Of a stretch of 24,748 nucleotides of DNA, positions 15,406 through 22,281 are shown piece after piece. The notes below the pieces were generated by a model. It had not been told where the DNA came from. It did not search any database and was given only the letters and a program-made list of their open reading frames with translations. The stretch lies in the IMG/VR virus record IMGVR_UViG_3300023245_000107, positions 1 to 24,748 of that record, one strand, 5' to 3'. Position 1 is the stretch's first letter, and the number at the start of each line of letters is the position of its first letter. A program made the position numbers and the translations under genes. The stretch is from a virus.

Positions 15406-16085
15406 TGTCTAATGCAGGAATTGTTTCTTCAACGGTTACATCAGGTACCTCATCTATAAATCTTCAAGTTTTTGAATCCTCTGGAGTCTATACTCCTACC
15501 TCTGGTATGACTCATTGTATCATAGAATGCGTCGGTGGGGGTGGCGGCGGTGGCGGAATTGCCAATTCCGCCGTAGGAAATACTGGAACCGCTGGGTCTG
15601 GAGGTGGTGCAGAATATACTAAAACTTTTGCTACGGCTGCGACAATCGGAGTTTCTCAAGTGGTCACTGTCGGTGTATTAGGTGAAGCTGGGACGGACGC
15701 AGACGGAAACGGGGCAAATGGTGGTACGACCTCCTTAGGGACTATTATAACTGCAATTGGAGGTTCGGGTGGAACTGGCGGACGAGGGGCTGCGGGCGGA
15801 ATCGGTGGTACGGGTGGAACAGGTGGTTCCATTACTATCCGAGGGGGTAACGGTGCAAGCGGAGAAGTAGGAATTAGCATTAACATATACGTGACTCAAA
15901 CTTCTGGAGGATGTTCTTTTTTCTCCCCTAAAAGTGACGGAGGAAAAATTAATCTATCTAAAGTTGGATCTCCGGCTATTGATTACGGTCAAGGCGGTGG
16001 TGGAGGGATAAGTTTCAACAACCAAGGAGCTGCTGCAGGCGGAAGAGGATTTTCTGGGGTAATTGTAATAACGGAATTTATATAA
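15405..16085 (+). CDS. Glycine-rich tail adhesin, 226 aa
   Basis: Residues 20-50 (LQVFESSGVYTPTSGMTHC, then IIECVGGGGGGGGIA) start the phage glycine-rich domain; glycine-rich loops follow (GGSGGTGGRGAAGGIGGTGG near 124-143), and the end reads GRGFSGVIVITEFI. Its entire body is paralogous to residues ~255-475 of the next gene. Glycine runs of this kind form polyglycine helices in known phage adhesins such as S16 gp38, where loops between them bind receptors, so this is a probable receptor-binding tip. Strong base bias (GGN codons) creates long proline-rich shadow frames on the other strand. Confidence 0.75.
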   Translation: MSNAGIVSSTVTSGTSSINLQVFESSGVYTPTSGMTHCIIECVGGGGGGGGIANSAVGNTGTAGSGGGAEYTKTFATAATIGVSQVVTVGVLGEAGTDADGNGANGGTTSLGTIITAIGGSGGTGGRGAAGGIGGTGGTGGSITIRGGNGASGEVGISINIYVTQTSGGCSFFSPKSDGGKINLSKVGSPAIDYGQGGGGGISFNNQGAAAGGRGFSGVIVITEFI

Positions 16086-16086
16086 A

Positions 16087-17514
16087 ATGACAGTACCGGG
16101 TGGATCACCATTAAATTACCAAGTTAATTCCCAGTCTCCATTAAAGAGAGTCTCTCTTAATAGAGCTCCTACCACTAACGACTCTAAGAATTTTAGAGAA
16201 GGAGACGAGTGGCTCGATAAGTCTTCCGATGATTGGTATAAACTCGCTGATATTACCGGAAATACTGCTCTATGGGTTCTTATAGGCGGAACGGCTGCTT
16301 CAACAGAAAGCTTTGTTCCCGATTCTGGAACTAGTCCCGTTATTCCCGATGCGTCAAATGAAATTACTCTTACAGGATCCAATGGTATAACTACAGTTGG
16401 GGGAACCAATTCCGTCACTTTTACGACCTCTAATGGAGAATTAGCCACTAAGTTTCTTCCTGATTCAGGCACAACTCCGGTAGTCCCGGATGCAACAGGG
16501 GAAGTCACTTTAGCAGGCGGTACCAATCTAAATACTGTTGGGACACTTAATACCCTAACGACCAACTTAGATGCTACCATTACCCTTACCCAAGTAAACG
16601 CTACAACTTTTGATACCAACGTCGCTGCAGCAGGTCTCACAGCTAGCGGAACAACTATTTCCACTGACGGAACAGATGCGAATATCTCTATAACCATGAC
16701 TCCTAAAGGGTCAGGTACTGTTAACCCTTCTGCCTTGAGTGTTAACTCAGCTTTTACCTTTCCCACTACAGATGGTACAAATGAGCAAGTACTTCAAACT
16801 GATGGAGCCGGAGTCGTGACATGGGAGAATTCTGGAGGAGGAGCTGTTCAAACCATTAACATTCAGAAATTTACGGCTAGTGGAGTCTATACCCCTACGG
16901 TTGGAATGCAACAATGTATAGTCGAAATGGTCGGTGGTGGTGGCGGTGGAGCTGGAGCTGATACAGAAGGGGGATCAGGCCCTTATACCGGTAGTAATGG
17001 TGGAGGAGGAGAATATTCTAAATCCATCTTTCCCGCAGCCACCATTGGAGTTTCACAAGCCGTGACAATTGGCGCTGGAGGAACCGGTGGAACGAATACA
17101 CCCCAGACGGTTGGGGCAACAGGTGGAACAAGCTCACTAGGGGCTCTCATTACTGCAATCGGTGGTGGTGGTGGACAAGTAAGAGCCCCTCCAGGTTTTA
17201 CGGTTGGAGGTATTGGAGGCACAGGGGGAACAGGGGACATAACCTTTGTTGGACAAGCGGCGGACGATATAATCTCACCTTCATCCGACTCTCCTGTCGT
17301 TTTTGGTGCTTCTGGAGGATCTGTTTTTGGATTCGGACTTCCTGTTAAAACTACTTCGAATCAGGTTGCTCCATATGGAACTGGTAGGACTGCTCCAAAT
17401 TATGGGGTAGGTGGAGGAGGTGGAATGGGAACGACCATTGGAGTTGTTCCAGCCGTAGGACATGACGGGGGTGTAGGGAGCGATGGTTATATGATTATAA
17501 CAGAGTATATTTAA
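16087..17514 (+). CDS. Tail fibre with attachment domain and glycine-rich tip, 475 aa
   Basis: A mosaic protein. Residues about 20-65 (LNRAPTTNDSKNFREGDEWL, then ALWVLIGG) match the attachment module of the 632-residue fibre. Residues 75-160 hold two repeats containing FVPDSGTSPVIPDA and FLPDSGTTPVVPDA. A short linker with MTPKGSGTVNPSAL and QVLQTDGAGVVTW, typical of fibre shafts, leads into the glycine-rich adhesin domain (FTASGVYTPTVGMQQCIVEM onward) shared with the preceding gene and ending MIITEYI. It is probably a trimeric fibre whose tip recognises the host. Confidence 0.78.
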   Translation: MTVPGGSPLNYQVNSQSPLKRVSLNRAPTTNDSKNFREGDEWLDKSSDDWYKLADITGNTALWVLIGGTAASTESFVPDSGTSPVIPDASNEITLTGSNGITTVGGTNSVTFTTSNGELATKFLPDSGTTPVVPDATGEVTLAGGTNLNTVGTLNTLTTNLDATITLTQVNATTFDTNVAAAGLTASGTTISTDGTDANISITMTPKGSGTVNPSALSVNSAFTFPTTDGTNEQVLQTDGAGVVTWENSGGGAVQTINIQKFTASGVYTPTVGMQQCIVEMVGGGGGGAGADTEGGSGPYTGSNGGGGEYSKSIFPAATIGVSQAVTIGAGGTGGTNTPQTVGATGGTSSLGALITAIGGGGGQVRAPPGFTVGGIGGTGGTGDITFVGQAADDIISPSSDSPVVFGASGGSVFGFGLPVKTTSNQVAPYGTGRTAPNYGVGGGGGMGTTIGVVPAVGHDGGVGSDGYMIITEYI

Positions 17515-17567
17515 TGCAGAAAGTTCCCTATAGTCAGGGGTTCAGAGAAATCAATGAAGGAGTCACT

Positions 17568-17753
17568 ATGAAGTACAAGATCATTTTACTATTTCTAGCA
17601 GTTTTTTTAGGGTTAGTGGTTGTTTTTCTAACGTCATGCGAATCCATTAAATCGTATCCTGAGGACAATATTATTGAAGAATTTATTGAAGAGATTATTG
17701 AAAAAGAGTCGGGGTGGGATTTAGATCTCACCCCTTTTACCCCAGAAGATTAG
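17568..17753 (+). CDS. Small acidic lipoprotein, 61 aa
   Basis: I choose ATG 17568 because GAAGGAG (17556-17562) lies 5 nt upstream and because the product then begins with a classic lipoprotein signal: two basic residues, a hydrophobic core (IILLFLAVFLGLVVVFL) and the lipobox LTSC with Cys at residue 24. The mature 38-residue part is acidic (DNIIEEFIEEIIEKESGWDL) and ends DLTPFTPED. The longer frame from 17514 (TAATG) would bury the signal. It could be an outer-membrane spanin-like or superinfection-exclusion lipoprotein; there is no partner gene to decide. The terminator stem lies in its last codons. Confidence 0.7.
   Translation: MKYKIILLFLAVFLGLVVVFLTSCESIKSYPEDNIIEEFIEEIIEKESGWDLDLTPFTPED
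17711..17734. terminator. Bidirectional terminator between converging operons
   Basis: GGGGTGGGAT (17711-17720) pairs with ATCTCACCCC (17725-17734) around loop TTAG, with one G-U pair on the plus strand. TTTT follows on the plus strand (17735-17738) and five T follow on the minus strand (complement of 17701-17705, after GACTC). It therefore can end both the late plus operon and the early minus operon. It is located inside the coding end of the lipoprotein gene. Confidence 0.75.
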
Positions 17754-18658
17754 TCGTTTGGGCAAGTAATTCTATAGGATATCGTCTCACTCTTCTTTAG
17801 ATACTTGTCCACGTCTATTCCATCTATTCTCATTTGATCTAAGTTGTAAGAACTTCTAGGTGCACACTTCTTTATCTTAAATCCTGAACAGGTAAAACTG
17901 TTACCATCTGCATACCCCTCTATCTCTTTCTTAAGAACTTTTCTTTTATCACTCCAAACCTTTTCTTGTGCTAGTATTTCCTTATAAGATTGTAAATCCG
18001 CTTCAATCATTTCACTTTCTACTTCTATGTAGTCATCATCTTTACATTCAGGACGAGTCCCACCAACTACTTGAGTCCAGAACTCATCAGCTTTTTTTTG
18101 CATAACCTTTTGGGTATCGCTAAGTCTAATTAGTTCTATTGTAATGCACTCATCATATCTATAATCCCATAGAGCTAGAATAGTTCTTTTAGGCTTACAT
18201 AGCATTATCTGCCATTGAACTTGATCTAGCCAGTACTGAGGAAATACCTGGTGATTACGAGCATTATCTAATACCTTTTCACTCACGGGACACTTAATTT
18301 CTACTAAGGTTTTCGAATCGACGTCGAACCCGTCTAATGAAGCTTTGTAATGAGACTTTTCCTCATCCTCAATACATAGAGGATTTAGAGCTAAGCCTAA
18401 ATTATCATTTAACCATTGTCTAGCTATGTCCTCGTGATCCATTCCATGACGCATAGCAGGATTAATCTTATCTTCTTCTCTAAACCCACACTTCTTCTCC
18501 CATAGTTTCATAGGAGTTGAATAGGGATTAGATCCTGTTAGCACTGAGATCTCGGAAGCGCCAATTCCTGACATGCGCCATTGGGCCCAAGCCTCACTTC
18601 CTTGAGTATGTTCAATTATTTTCATTTGTTTTCCTTGATTATGTTCAATTATTTTCAT
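17750..18658 (-). CDS. YqaJ/lambda-exonuclease-type recombination nuclease
   Basis: 302 residues with the PD-(D/E)XK nuclease layout of the YqaJ family: GSEAWAQWR (20-28) and GASEIS (33-38) at the start, RHGMDHEDIA (70-79), catalytic ASLDGFD with D109, VEIKCP with E120 and K122, and the YWLDQVQWQI helix (142-151). The enzyme is expected to chew 5' ends to give 3' single strands for the ERF annealing protein encoded in the same operon. The start region is tandemly duplicated, so translation may also begin at ATG 18625 with the same ribosome site. Last gene of the early operon. Confidence 0.9.
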   Translation of the reverse strand: MKIIEHNQGKQMKIIEHTQGSEAWAQWRMSGIGASEISVLTGSNPYSTPMKLWEKKCGFREEDKINPAMRHGMDHEDIARQWLNDNLGLALNPLCIEDEEKSHYKASLDGFDVDSKTLVEIKCPVSEKVLDNARNHQVFPQYWLDQVQWQIMLCKPKRTILALWDYRYDECITIELIRLSDTQKVMQKKADEFWTQVVGGTRPECKDDDYIEVESEMIEADLQSYKEILAQEKVWSDKRKVLKKEIEGYADGNSFTCSGFKIKKCAPRSSYNLDQMRIDGIDVDKYLKKSETISYRITCPND

Positions 18659-18670
18659 TTGTTTTCCTTG
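18607..18670 (-). repeat. 31-bp tandem repeat duplicating the exonuclease start site
   Basis: Two identical 31-nt units, 18607-18637 and 18640-18670, with 33-nt period. Each contains AAGGAAAACAA (minus strand) and the first codons MKIIEH. The product therefore starts MKIIEHNQGKQMKIIEHTQG, with two in-frame starts, each with its own ribosome site. Confidence 0.9.
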
Positions 18671-18673
18671 TGT

Positions 18674-18688
18674 GTAGTCCGTGACTAC
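18674..18688 (-). other. Intercistronic hairpin between SSB and exonuclease genes
   Basis: GTAGTC (18674-18679) and GACTAC (18683-18688) form a 6-bp stem with a 3-nt loop directly after the SSB stop (18691-18689). There is no T run, so it is likely an RNA stability or processing hairpin, not a terminator. Confidence 0.45.
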
Positions 18689-19045
18689 CTAAAATGGTAG
18701 CGCTTCTTCAATATGTTTAGGGGTACTTTCTTTCTTTTCTGGAGACCCAACAAAGTTGATATAGAAGGGCTCACAGCTCATTTTAATCCTAGGCCCGTTT
18801 TGACTCTCATAGATGACCGGAGTCTTAAGATCAGCTCCTATGATAACTCTGGATCCCTTCTTAAGGTGAGGGATCAAACCTTGGAACATAGGCTTTCTCT
18901 TTTCCCATATCACACAGTCATACCAAACCGTCTCTTCTTTACCTGACTTTACAGCTAGTGAAAAAGTAATTAAGTCCTTTCCACTGGCGGTGCTTCTTTC
19001 TTCAGGGTCTTTTCCTAGATTTCCTACTAACGTTACTTTTTGCAT
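18689..19045 (-). CDS. ssb: Single-stranded DNA-binding protein
   Basis: 118 residues with an OB-fold start typical of SSB (MQKVTLVGNLGKDPEER, then FSLAVKSG), the WYDCVIW strand (41-47) where aromatic residues stack on DNA, and a helical/acidic tail ending EEALPF, the conserved tip that recruits partners such as replication and repair enzymes. Short compared with E. coli SSB (178) because the linker is brief. It protects the single strands made by the exonuclease and used by ERF. Start overlaps the upstream stop (TAATG). Confidence 0.92.
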   Translation of the reverse strand: MQKVTLVGNLGKDPEERSTASGKDLITFSLAVKSGKEETVWYDCVIWEKRKPMFQGLIPHLKKGSRVIIGADLKTPVIYESQNGPRIKMSCEPFYINFVGSPEKKESTPKHIEEALPF

Positions 19046-19302
19046 TACATTCCCTTTATTAATTTTATTATGGCGTAAATACCGAATCCCACTAGTCCGT
19101 ATAAGATCAGAGTTAAAACAGTGAAAACTTTATTAAGGTTCTTTTTTATCTCTAGCTGGAAGTGCTGGACGGCCTGAGTATTTTGTTTCATTTCCCTTAT
19201 CATTGCGGTCTCGTAAGGAGTAGGCAATAAAAGATCAGGATTCTTAGGCCTTCCTGGTTTTCTTCTAGGAGCCACTTTAGGTTTTGTTTTCTTCTTATCC
19301 AT
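19045..19302 (-). CDS. AT-hook-like, membrane-anchored small protein, 85 aa
   Basis: Basic N-terminus with an AT-hook core, RRKPGRPKNPD (residues 13-23), which in known proteins inserts into the minor groove of AT-rich DNA. A charged helix (30-57) follows, and residues 59-80 are a membrane segment (VFTVLTLILYGLVGFGIYAI). Between ERF and SSB in the recombination operon (8-nt overlap with ERF, TAATG with SSB). It may tether phage DNA or recombination proteins to the membrane, like the membrane proteins used in phi29 replication; this is inference. The hook is a short motif and could be fortuitous. Confidence 0.75.
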   Translation of the reverse strand: MDKKKTKPKVAPRRKPGRPKNPDLLLPTPYETAMIREMKQNTQAVQHFQLEIKKNLNKVFTVLTLILYGLVGFGIYAIIKLIKGM

Positions 19303-20362
19303 TATTTATATCCTTAGCTTTTTTTATGTTTCGAATTCTGTCTAAGCAGGAGCTATAGGTCTTAGCTGGTATCTCCGATAGCTTCTCAATATTATATCCT
19401 TTCAATAAACTCTCTAGTATTTCTTCATACCCTTCGAGCTCTTTGCTTAAAACTTGAAGCTGTGCTTTGGTGATATTAGGATTAGACTTAGCTACAGTAT
19501 CTATATCTCTACTTTCTTTCATGGCTGATTCCCCGTCGTCGTCTTCTTCACCAGCTGTACATCCTATAATCGAAGCCATATTGTATCTCTTCAAGTAAGT
19601 AAGATAACTCCCCATAGATTGGATATCTGCCTTAGGTGGATTAATCTTCATCTTTGATTCCATCCACTGTCCAGATGCATGACATAGACGTGTATAGAGC
19701 CACTGTGTGTCTTTCTCCCCATCAAGCACTCTTTGGATTATCGATAGCCCATACTTCGATAGAGCCGGTCTAGAGGCATTTACAATCGATGTCAGATCTG
19801 CGTACTTAGACTTAAAATAGGAGTTTACTACATTAGCCTTCGCTACCTTCATCTCTCCTTGTGCTTTACCTAAAGCTGTGAAGAGCTCCCCTAGTTCTTT
19901 TGATTCCATCTTAATTACCTCTTCGATTATTACTCTTTCTATATTTAATTTTTCTTCAGTCATTTTTTTATCTCCAGTGGTTGAGACTTCCGAAGGGAGA
20001 CCATTTATATAATTTATGATAGGACACCATACTGTCATACTGAGGGATTCACCTTCTAAAGGACAGTAGGCACTTACTTCTTCTTGTATATTGAGGACAT
20101 CCGTCAGCCAATAGGAGACACTCCCCTTATAGATTTCAATAAATTTAATAAGAAATGTATTAAACTCAAATCGGCTCCATCTATAAAACACACTCTTTAT
20201 GTGGGTTTTAGAATAGAAATTTCCTTTTTCGTATTCCTTATCTATTATGCTTCTTATTTTATCCAACATCTCCTCATCAGCCCCGTCTATCAGGAGTTTC
20301 TTGACTTGATGGAGCGTCTTCTTCCTCGACGCTTCTCCCTCTTTCTTTAGTTCTTCAGTCAT
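19295..20362 (-). CDS. ERF-family single-strand annealing protein with extra N-terminal domain, 355 aa
   Basis: Residues about 152-275 are an ERF domain: MESKELGELFTALGKAQGEM, then ANVVNSYFKSKYADLTSIVN (177-196), WLYTRLCHASGQWM and SMGSYLTYLKRYNMASIIG (249-267). ERF anneals complementary single strands in phage recombination and partners with the exonuclease and SSB downstream. Residues 1-133 are an extra helical region of unknown function beginning MTEELKKEGE. Residue 134 is a second Met that restarts MTEEKLNIE with its own ribosome site, so both a 355- and a 222-residue form may be made; 222 is the ordinary ERF length. A C-terminal helical tail covers 290-355. Confidence 0.85.
   Translation of the reverse strand: MTEELKKEGEASRKKTLHQVKKLLIDGADEEMLDKIRSIIDKEYEKGNFYSKTHIKSVFYRWSRFEFNTFLIKFIEIYKGSVSYWLTDVLNIQEEVSAYCPLEGESLSMTVWCPIINYINGLPSEVSTTGDKKMTEEKLNIERVIIEEVIKMESKELGELFTALGKAQGEMKVAKANVVNSYFKSKYADLTSIVNASRPALSKYGLSIIQRVLDGEKDTQWLYTRLCHASGQWMESKMKINPPKADIQSMGSYLTYLKRYNMASIIGCTAGEEDDDGESAMKESRDIDTVAKSNPNITKAQLQVLSKELEGYEEILESLLKGYNIEKLSEIPAKTYSSCLDRIRNIKKAKDINNG
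19961..19975 (-). promoter_or_regulatory. Internal ribosome site and start inside the ERF gene
   Basis: On the minus strand GGAGA (19975-19971) lies 7 nt before ATG 19963, in frame with the 355-residue product. Initiation here would give the 222-residue ERF alone. The 15 nt from the ATG are identical to the start of the gene at 21168, ATGACTGAAGAAAAA. Confidence 0.55.
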
Positions 20363-20922
20363 CCTTCTTCTCCTAGCTTTTCTAATTCTTCCATAATTAA
20401 GGTCCAGATGGGATCGTCTATGTTATCCCAAGCACTTTTCTTAAGTTCTCTTATAGAATCTTCAAGAGCAAATCTTGTAATAAAATATTCAGTTATATCT
20501 AATTGACTGGATTCAACGAGATCACTGATAAATATAACCAATTCTTCATTTCCTATCTTGGAAAGCTCTTCTTTTACTAATTTAATAAGATAATCATTAA
20601 CGTGTTTATAATAGGGATTGGTGCAAAAATTTATTCCTAGCAAAGAGCACATAGGTTTAATTATTCGAAGACCCCACTTGTCTATAATATCTTCTATTAA
20701 AATCCACAGAGGGGTGGATCTCTTAAGGTTGGGAGGCGTCAACTTTGTAAGTAATTCACAACACTCCTCTACTAAATTTTGGGTTTTATCTGCAATCCCC
20801 CATCTTAGATTTAAGTGAACAGACTGATTATCCCTAATAATGTTTGACACTATTCTCAGCATAGAAGCAGTAGAATATCCAACCAATTCCTGTTGGGCTT
20901 TTAATTTGTTTTCTTCATTCAT
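20359..20922 (-). CDS. Early-operon protein of the KTxxLVEEC array, 187 aa
   Basis: Largely helical protein with no named domain. Residues 46-55 read KTQNLVEECC, matching KTQLLVEEC in the 58-residue and KTRHFIEEC in the 66-residue products upstream, so it probably contains one copy of the array's repeated unit. Further parts are a Trp-containing helix (TPLWILIEDIIDKWGL, about 70-85), a Cys-rich turn, and an acidic helical end (IWTLIMEELEKLGEEG). It overlaps ERF by 4 nt (ATGA) and its terminal GGAGAAG supplies the ERF ribosome site. Function unknown. Confidence 0.7.
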   Translation of the reverse strand: MNEENKLKAQQELVGYSTASMLRIVSNIIRDNQSVHLNLRWGIADKTQNLVEECCELLTKLTPPNLKRSTPLWILIEDIIDKWGLRIIKPMCSLLGINFCTNPYYKHVNDYLIKLVKEELSKIGNEELVIFISDLVESSQLDITEYFITRFALEDSIRELKKSAWDNIDDPIWTLIMEELEKLGEEG

Positions 20923-20937
20923 ATTTGTTCTCCTACT

Positions 20938-21168
20938 TTAATTGTTCTTATTTTTTTCTACTCTAAGGGCGATCCGGCACATCTCTTCTACTGTCTGGAA
21001 AAATGTTTCTTCTAAGTTATCCTGGGGATACATAATTTTTATCGAATTGATGATCATTTGTAACCCTTGTCCCATTAGAAGGGATACTTTTTCCTTTTTC
21101 GTCCATCCATAAGACTCCAGAACTTGTTTCACACTTGCGTTGCAGGCTTTCATTTTTTCTTCAGTCAT
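20938..21168 (-). CDS. Small early-operon protein, 76 aa
   Basis: Helical protein starting MTEEKMKACNASVKQVLESY, with MGQGLQMIINSIKIMYPQDN and TVEEMCRIALRVEKNK. The start is preceded by GGAGG. The first 15 nt equal those of the internal ERF start. Overlaps the upstream gene by 8 nt. Function unknown; expected to act early, before or during DNA replication, as part of the operon. Confidence 0.65.
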   Translation of the reverse strand: MTEEKMKACNASVKQVLESYGWTKKEKVSLLMGQGLQMIINSIKIMYPQDNLEETFFQTVEEMCRIALRVEKNKNN

Positions 21169-21337
21169 CTATCCTCCAAAGGTCAGCAAGTTCTTGTAAA
21201 CATTCTTCTAATAATCCCAGGTCATTCTGATTTAAATAGACTCGGCACTCTTCTACTAGAAGTTGCGTCTTGCATCTCTTTAAAGGATCGACGTCGTCGT
21301 CTTCAAAGACATCGTAACGGTATTCATTTAGACTCAT
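21161..21337 (-). CDS. Small acidic early-operon protein, 58 aa
   Basis: Frame of 59 codons between two accepted genes, start preceded by GGAGAAG (minus strand). The product has an acidic start (VFEDDDVDPLKRC) and KTQLLVEEC at residues 23-31, then LLEECLQELADLWRIDD. The KTxxLVEEC and ADLW elements match the 66-residue product at 21756-21956, so the two are paralogues. Overlaps neighbours by 14 nt (upstream) and 8 nt (downstream). Function unknown. Confidence 0.65.
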   Translation of the reverse strand: MSLNEYRYDVFEDDDVDPLKRCKTQLLVEECRVYLNQNDLGLLEECLQELADLWRIDD

Positions 21338-21527
21338 GACTCTTCTCCTTTTCGCTACATTGACCGGTATAAAGATGGTCTAAAGTTTTTAAAGTGTCCT
21401 TCCAAGTGCAATTCCTAACGTCTCCATGTTGTTCTAGACTTTTAACATGCTTTACTAAGTCTTCGCATAATATTTTCCATCTAATTAATTCCATATCCGT
21501 AGGATAATAATCACATCTACAAGGCAT
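21324..21527 (-). CDS. Small Cys/His-containing early protein, 67 aa
   Basis: Starts MPCRCDYYPTDMELIRWKIL and continues with a helical, charged body and another Cys near 40 and 57. The MPCRCDY start is a pattern I associate with small phage proteins of unknown role; it could bind a metal through its Cys pair. GGAGAAG in its upstream neighbour is the ribosome site; its own end (SEKEKSHESK) contains the GGAGAAG of the next gene. It overlaps neighbours on both sides. Confidence 0.65.
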   Translation of the reverse strand: MPCRCDYYPTDMELIRWKILCEDLVKHVKSLEQHGDVRNCTWKDTLKTLDHLYTGQCSEKEKSHESK

Positions 21528-21771
21528 TATTCTTCTCCCTTTCTTCTGAATCTTTAATATTATTCCTAATTATAGAAAGAGAAGGAAGATATCCGTTTTC
21601 ATCGAAATTATTATAACAATTCCAGAAGCACTGTTGGGCGATATTTAGATTCCCGTCCCGTCCTGTTTTAAAAACCTCTTTCAGTAGTTCTCCTATTAGC
21701 TCCACCATCTCTCTTTCGAGGATAAGTTGTTCGCTTAAGATTTTTTTTAGTGGGGTCATTTCAATTTCCAT
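21517..21771 (-). CDS. Small helical early protein, 84 aa
   Basis: Start ATG 21771 is supported by GGAG (21782-21779) 7 nt upstream; a second Met at 21759 overlaps the previous stop (ATGA) and is an alternative. N-terminal helix MTPLKKILSEQLILEREMVE, then IAQQCFWNCYNNFDENGYLP and an acidic/Asn-rich end. A helix-rich adaptor-like protein with no recognisable family. Part of the small-gene array. Confidence 0.6.
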   Translation of the reverse strand: MEIEMTPLKKILSEQLILEREMVELIGELLKEVFKTGRDGNLNIAQQCFWNCYNNFDENGYLPSLSIIRNNIKDSEEREKNNAL

Positions 21772-21956
21772 CTATCTTCTCCGTTTGTTTTTTTGTAGTT
21801 TATACACTGTTCGATCAATTCATCTTTGTCAACGTCCCACAAATCGGCCAGATCATAAATGGCCTCCGTAAGAACCTGGGCCATCCCCAAATTTATGTAC
21901 GTTACACACTCTTCTATAAAGTGTCTGGTCTTTCTCTCTTTATCAGGTAGGCTCAT
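21756..21956 (-). CDS. Small early protein with KTxxFIEEC and LADLW motifs, 66 aa
   Basis: 66 residues starting MSLPDKERKTRHFIEECVTY. KTRHFIEEC (residues 9-17) and YDLADLWDVD align with the 58-residue product at 21161-21337, indicating a duplicated small gene. The end reads NGEDRWKLK. Overlaps the next gene by 16 nt. The preceding ribosome site is a weaker AGGGAAAAAAGAG. Unknown function; duplications of this type are common among phage genes that target host proteins, but that is inference. Confidence 0.65.
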   Translation of the reverse strand: MSLPDKERKTRHFIEECVTYINLGMAQVLTEAIYDLADLWDVDKDELIEQCINYKKTNGEDRWKLK

Positions 21957-21994
21957 CTCTTTTTTCCCTGTCTTCTATAATTTCTTTCATTCAT
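21953..21994 (-). CDS. 13-codon mini-ORF linking two early genes
   Basis: ATG 21994 to TGA 21955-21953 encodes MNERNYRRQGKKR. It overlaps the stop of the 96-residue gene (ATGA) and the start of the 66-residue gene (ATGA), and carries the full GGAGAAGAG ribosome site of the array. It may be a decayed gene, a coupling ORF that carries ribosomes across the 34-nt gap, or a functional micropeptide. Confidence 0.35.
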   Translation of the reverse strand: MNERNYRRQGKKR

Positions 21995-22281
21995 AGCTCT
22001 TCTCCGTTTTTATAGTGGTTTAAAAATCTCTTCTTCTTTTCTTCGTATTCTCTCGCATCTTCTTCATTAAGAATACGTTCATTGTGGTCGAGTCTTTTCT
22101 TCTCTTTGGAGTACTCCTCACGACCCGTTGTGGTCAACTCTTTCATGTGACTCGACGCTATGCCTCCAAAGACATCCCATGCACAAGAGATCGTCCAATC
22201 CCCGTACTCAAGGGCACTGCATAGATGCATCATTTGGTTTCTAGTCTTAATCGCTAAAGCTAAATATTCCTTCTTAGTCAT
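21991..22281 (-). CDS. First gene of the early operon, 96 aa
   Basis: Product starts MTKKEYLALAIKTRNQMMHL, then a Trp-rich portion (YGDWTISCAWDVFGGIASSH, about 26-45) and a highly charged coiled-coil C-terminus (EEKKKRFLNHYKNGEEL). The IKTRNQM stretch is a weaker relative of the KTxx motif found in the other array genes. It is preceded by GGAGAAGAG directly before the ATG, and is the first gene after the divergent control region. Function unknown. Confidence 0.65.
   Translation of the reverse strand: MTKKEYLALAIKTRNQMMHLCSALEYGDWTISCAWDVFGGIASSHMKELTTTGREEYSKEKKRLDHNERILNEEDAREYEEKKKRFLNHYKNGEEL

Noticed and set aside
16983-17240. Proline-rich minus-strand frames opposite the glycine-rich adhesins (also 15656-15886, 16116-16766)
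   Set aside because: Pro codons are the complement of Gly codons; composition is an artefact of the opposite strand.
17514-17567. Longer start of the lipoprotein at ATG 17514
   Set aside because: It would add 18 polar residues in front of a lipoprotein signal; the strong site before 17568 is better.
20084-20350. Plus-strand 88-aa frame opposite ERF's N-terminal region, and similar frames at 20618-20818, 21124-21339 and 21750-21950
   Set aside because: All are complements of packed early genes with good ribosome sites on the other strand.
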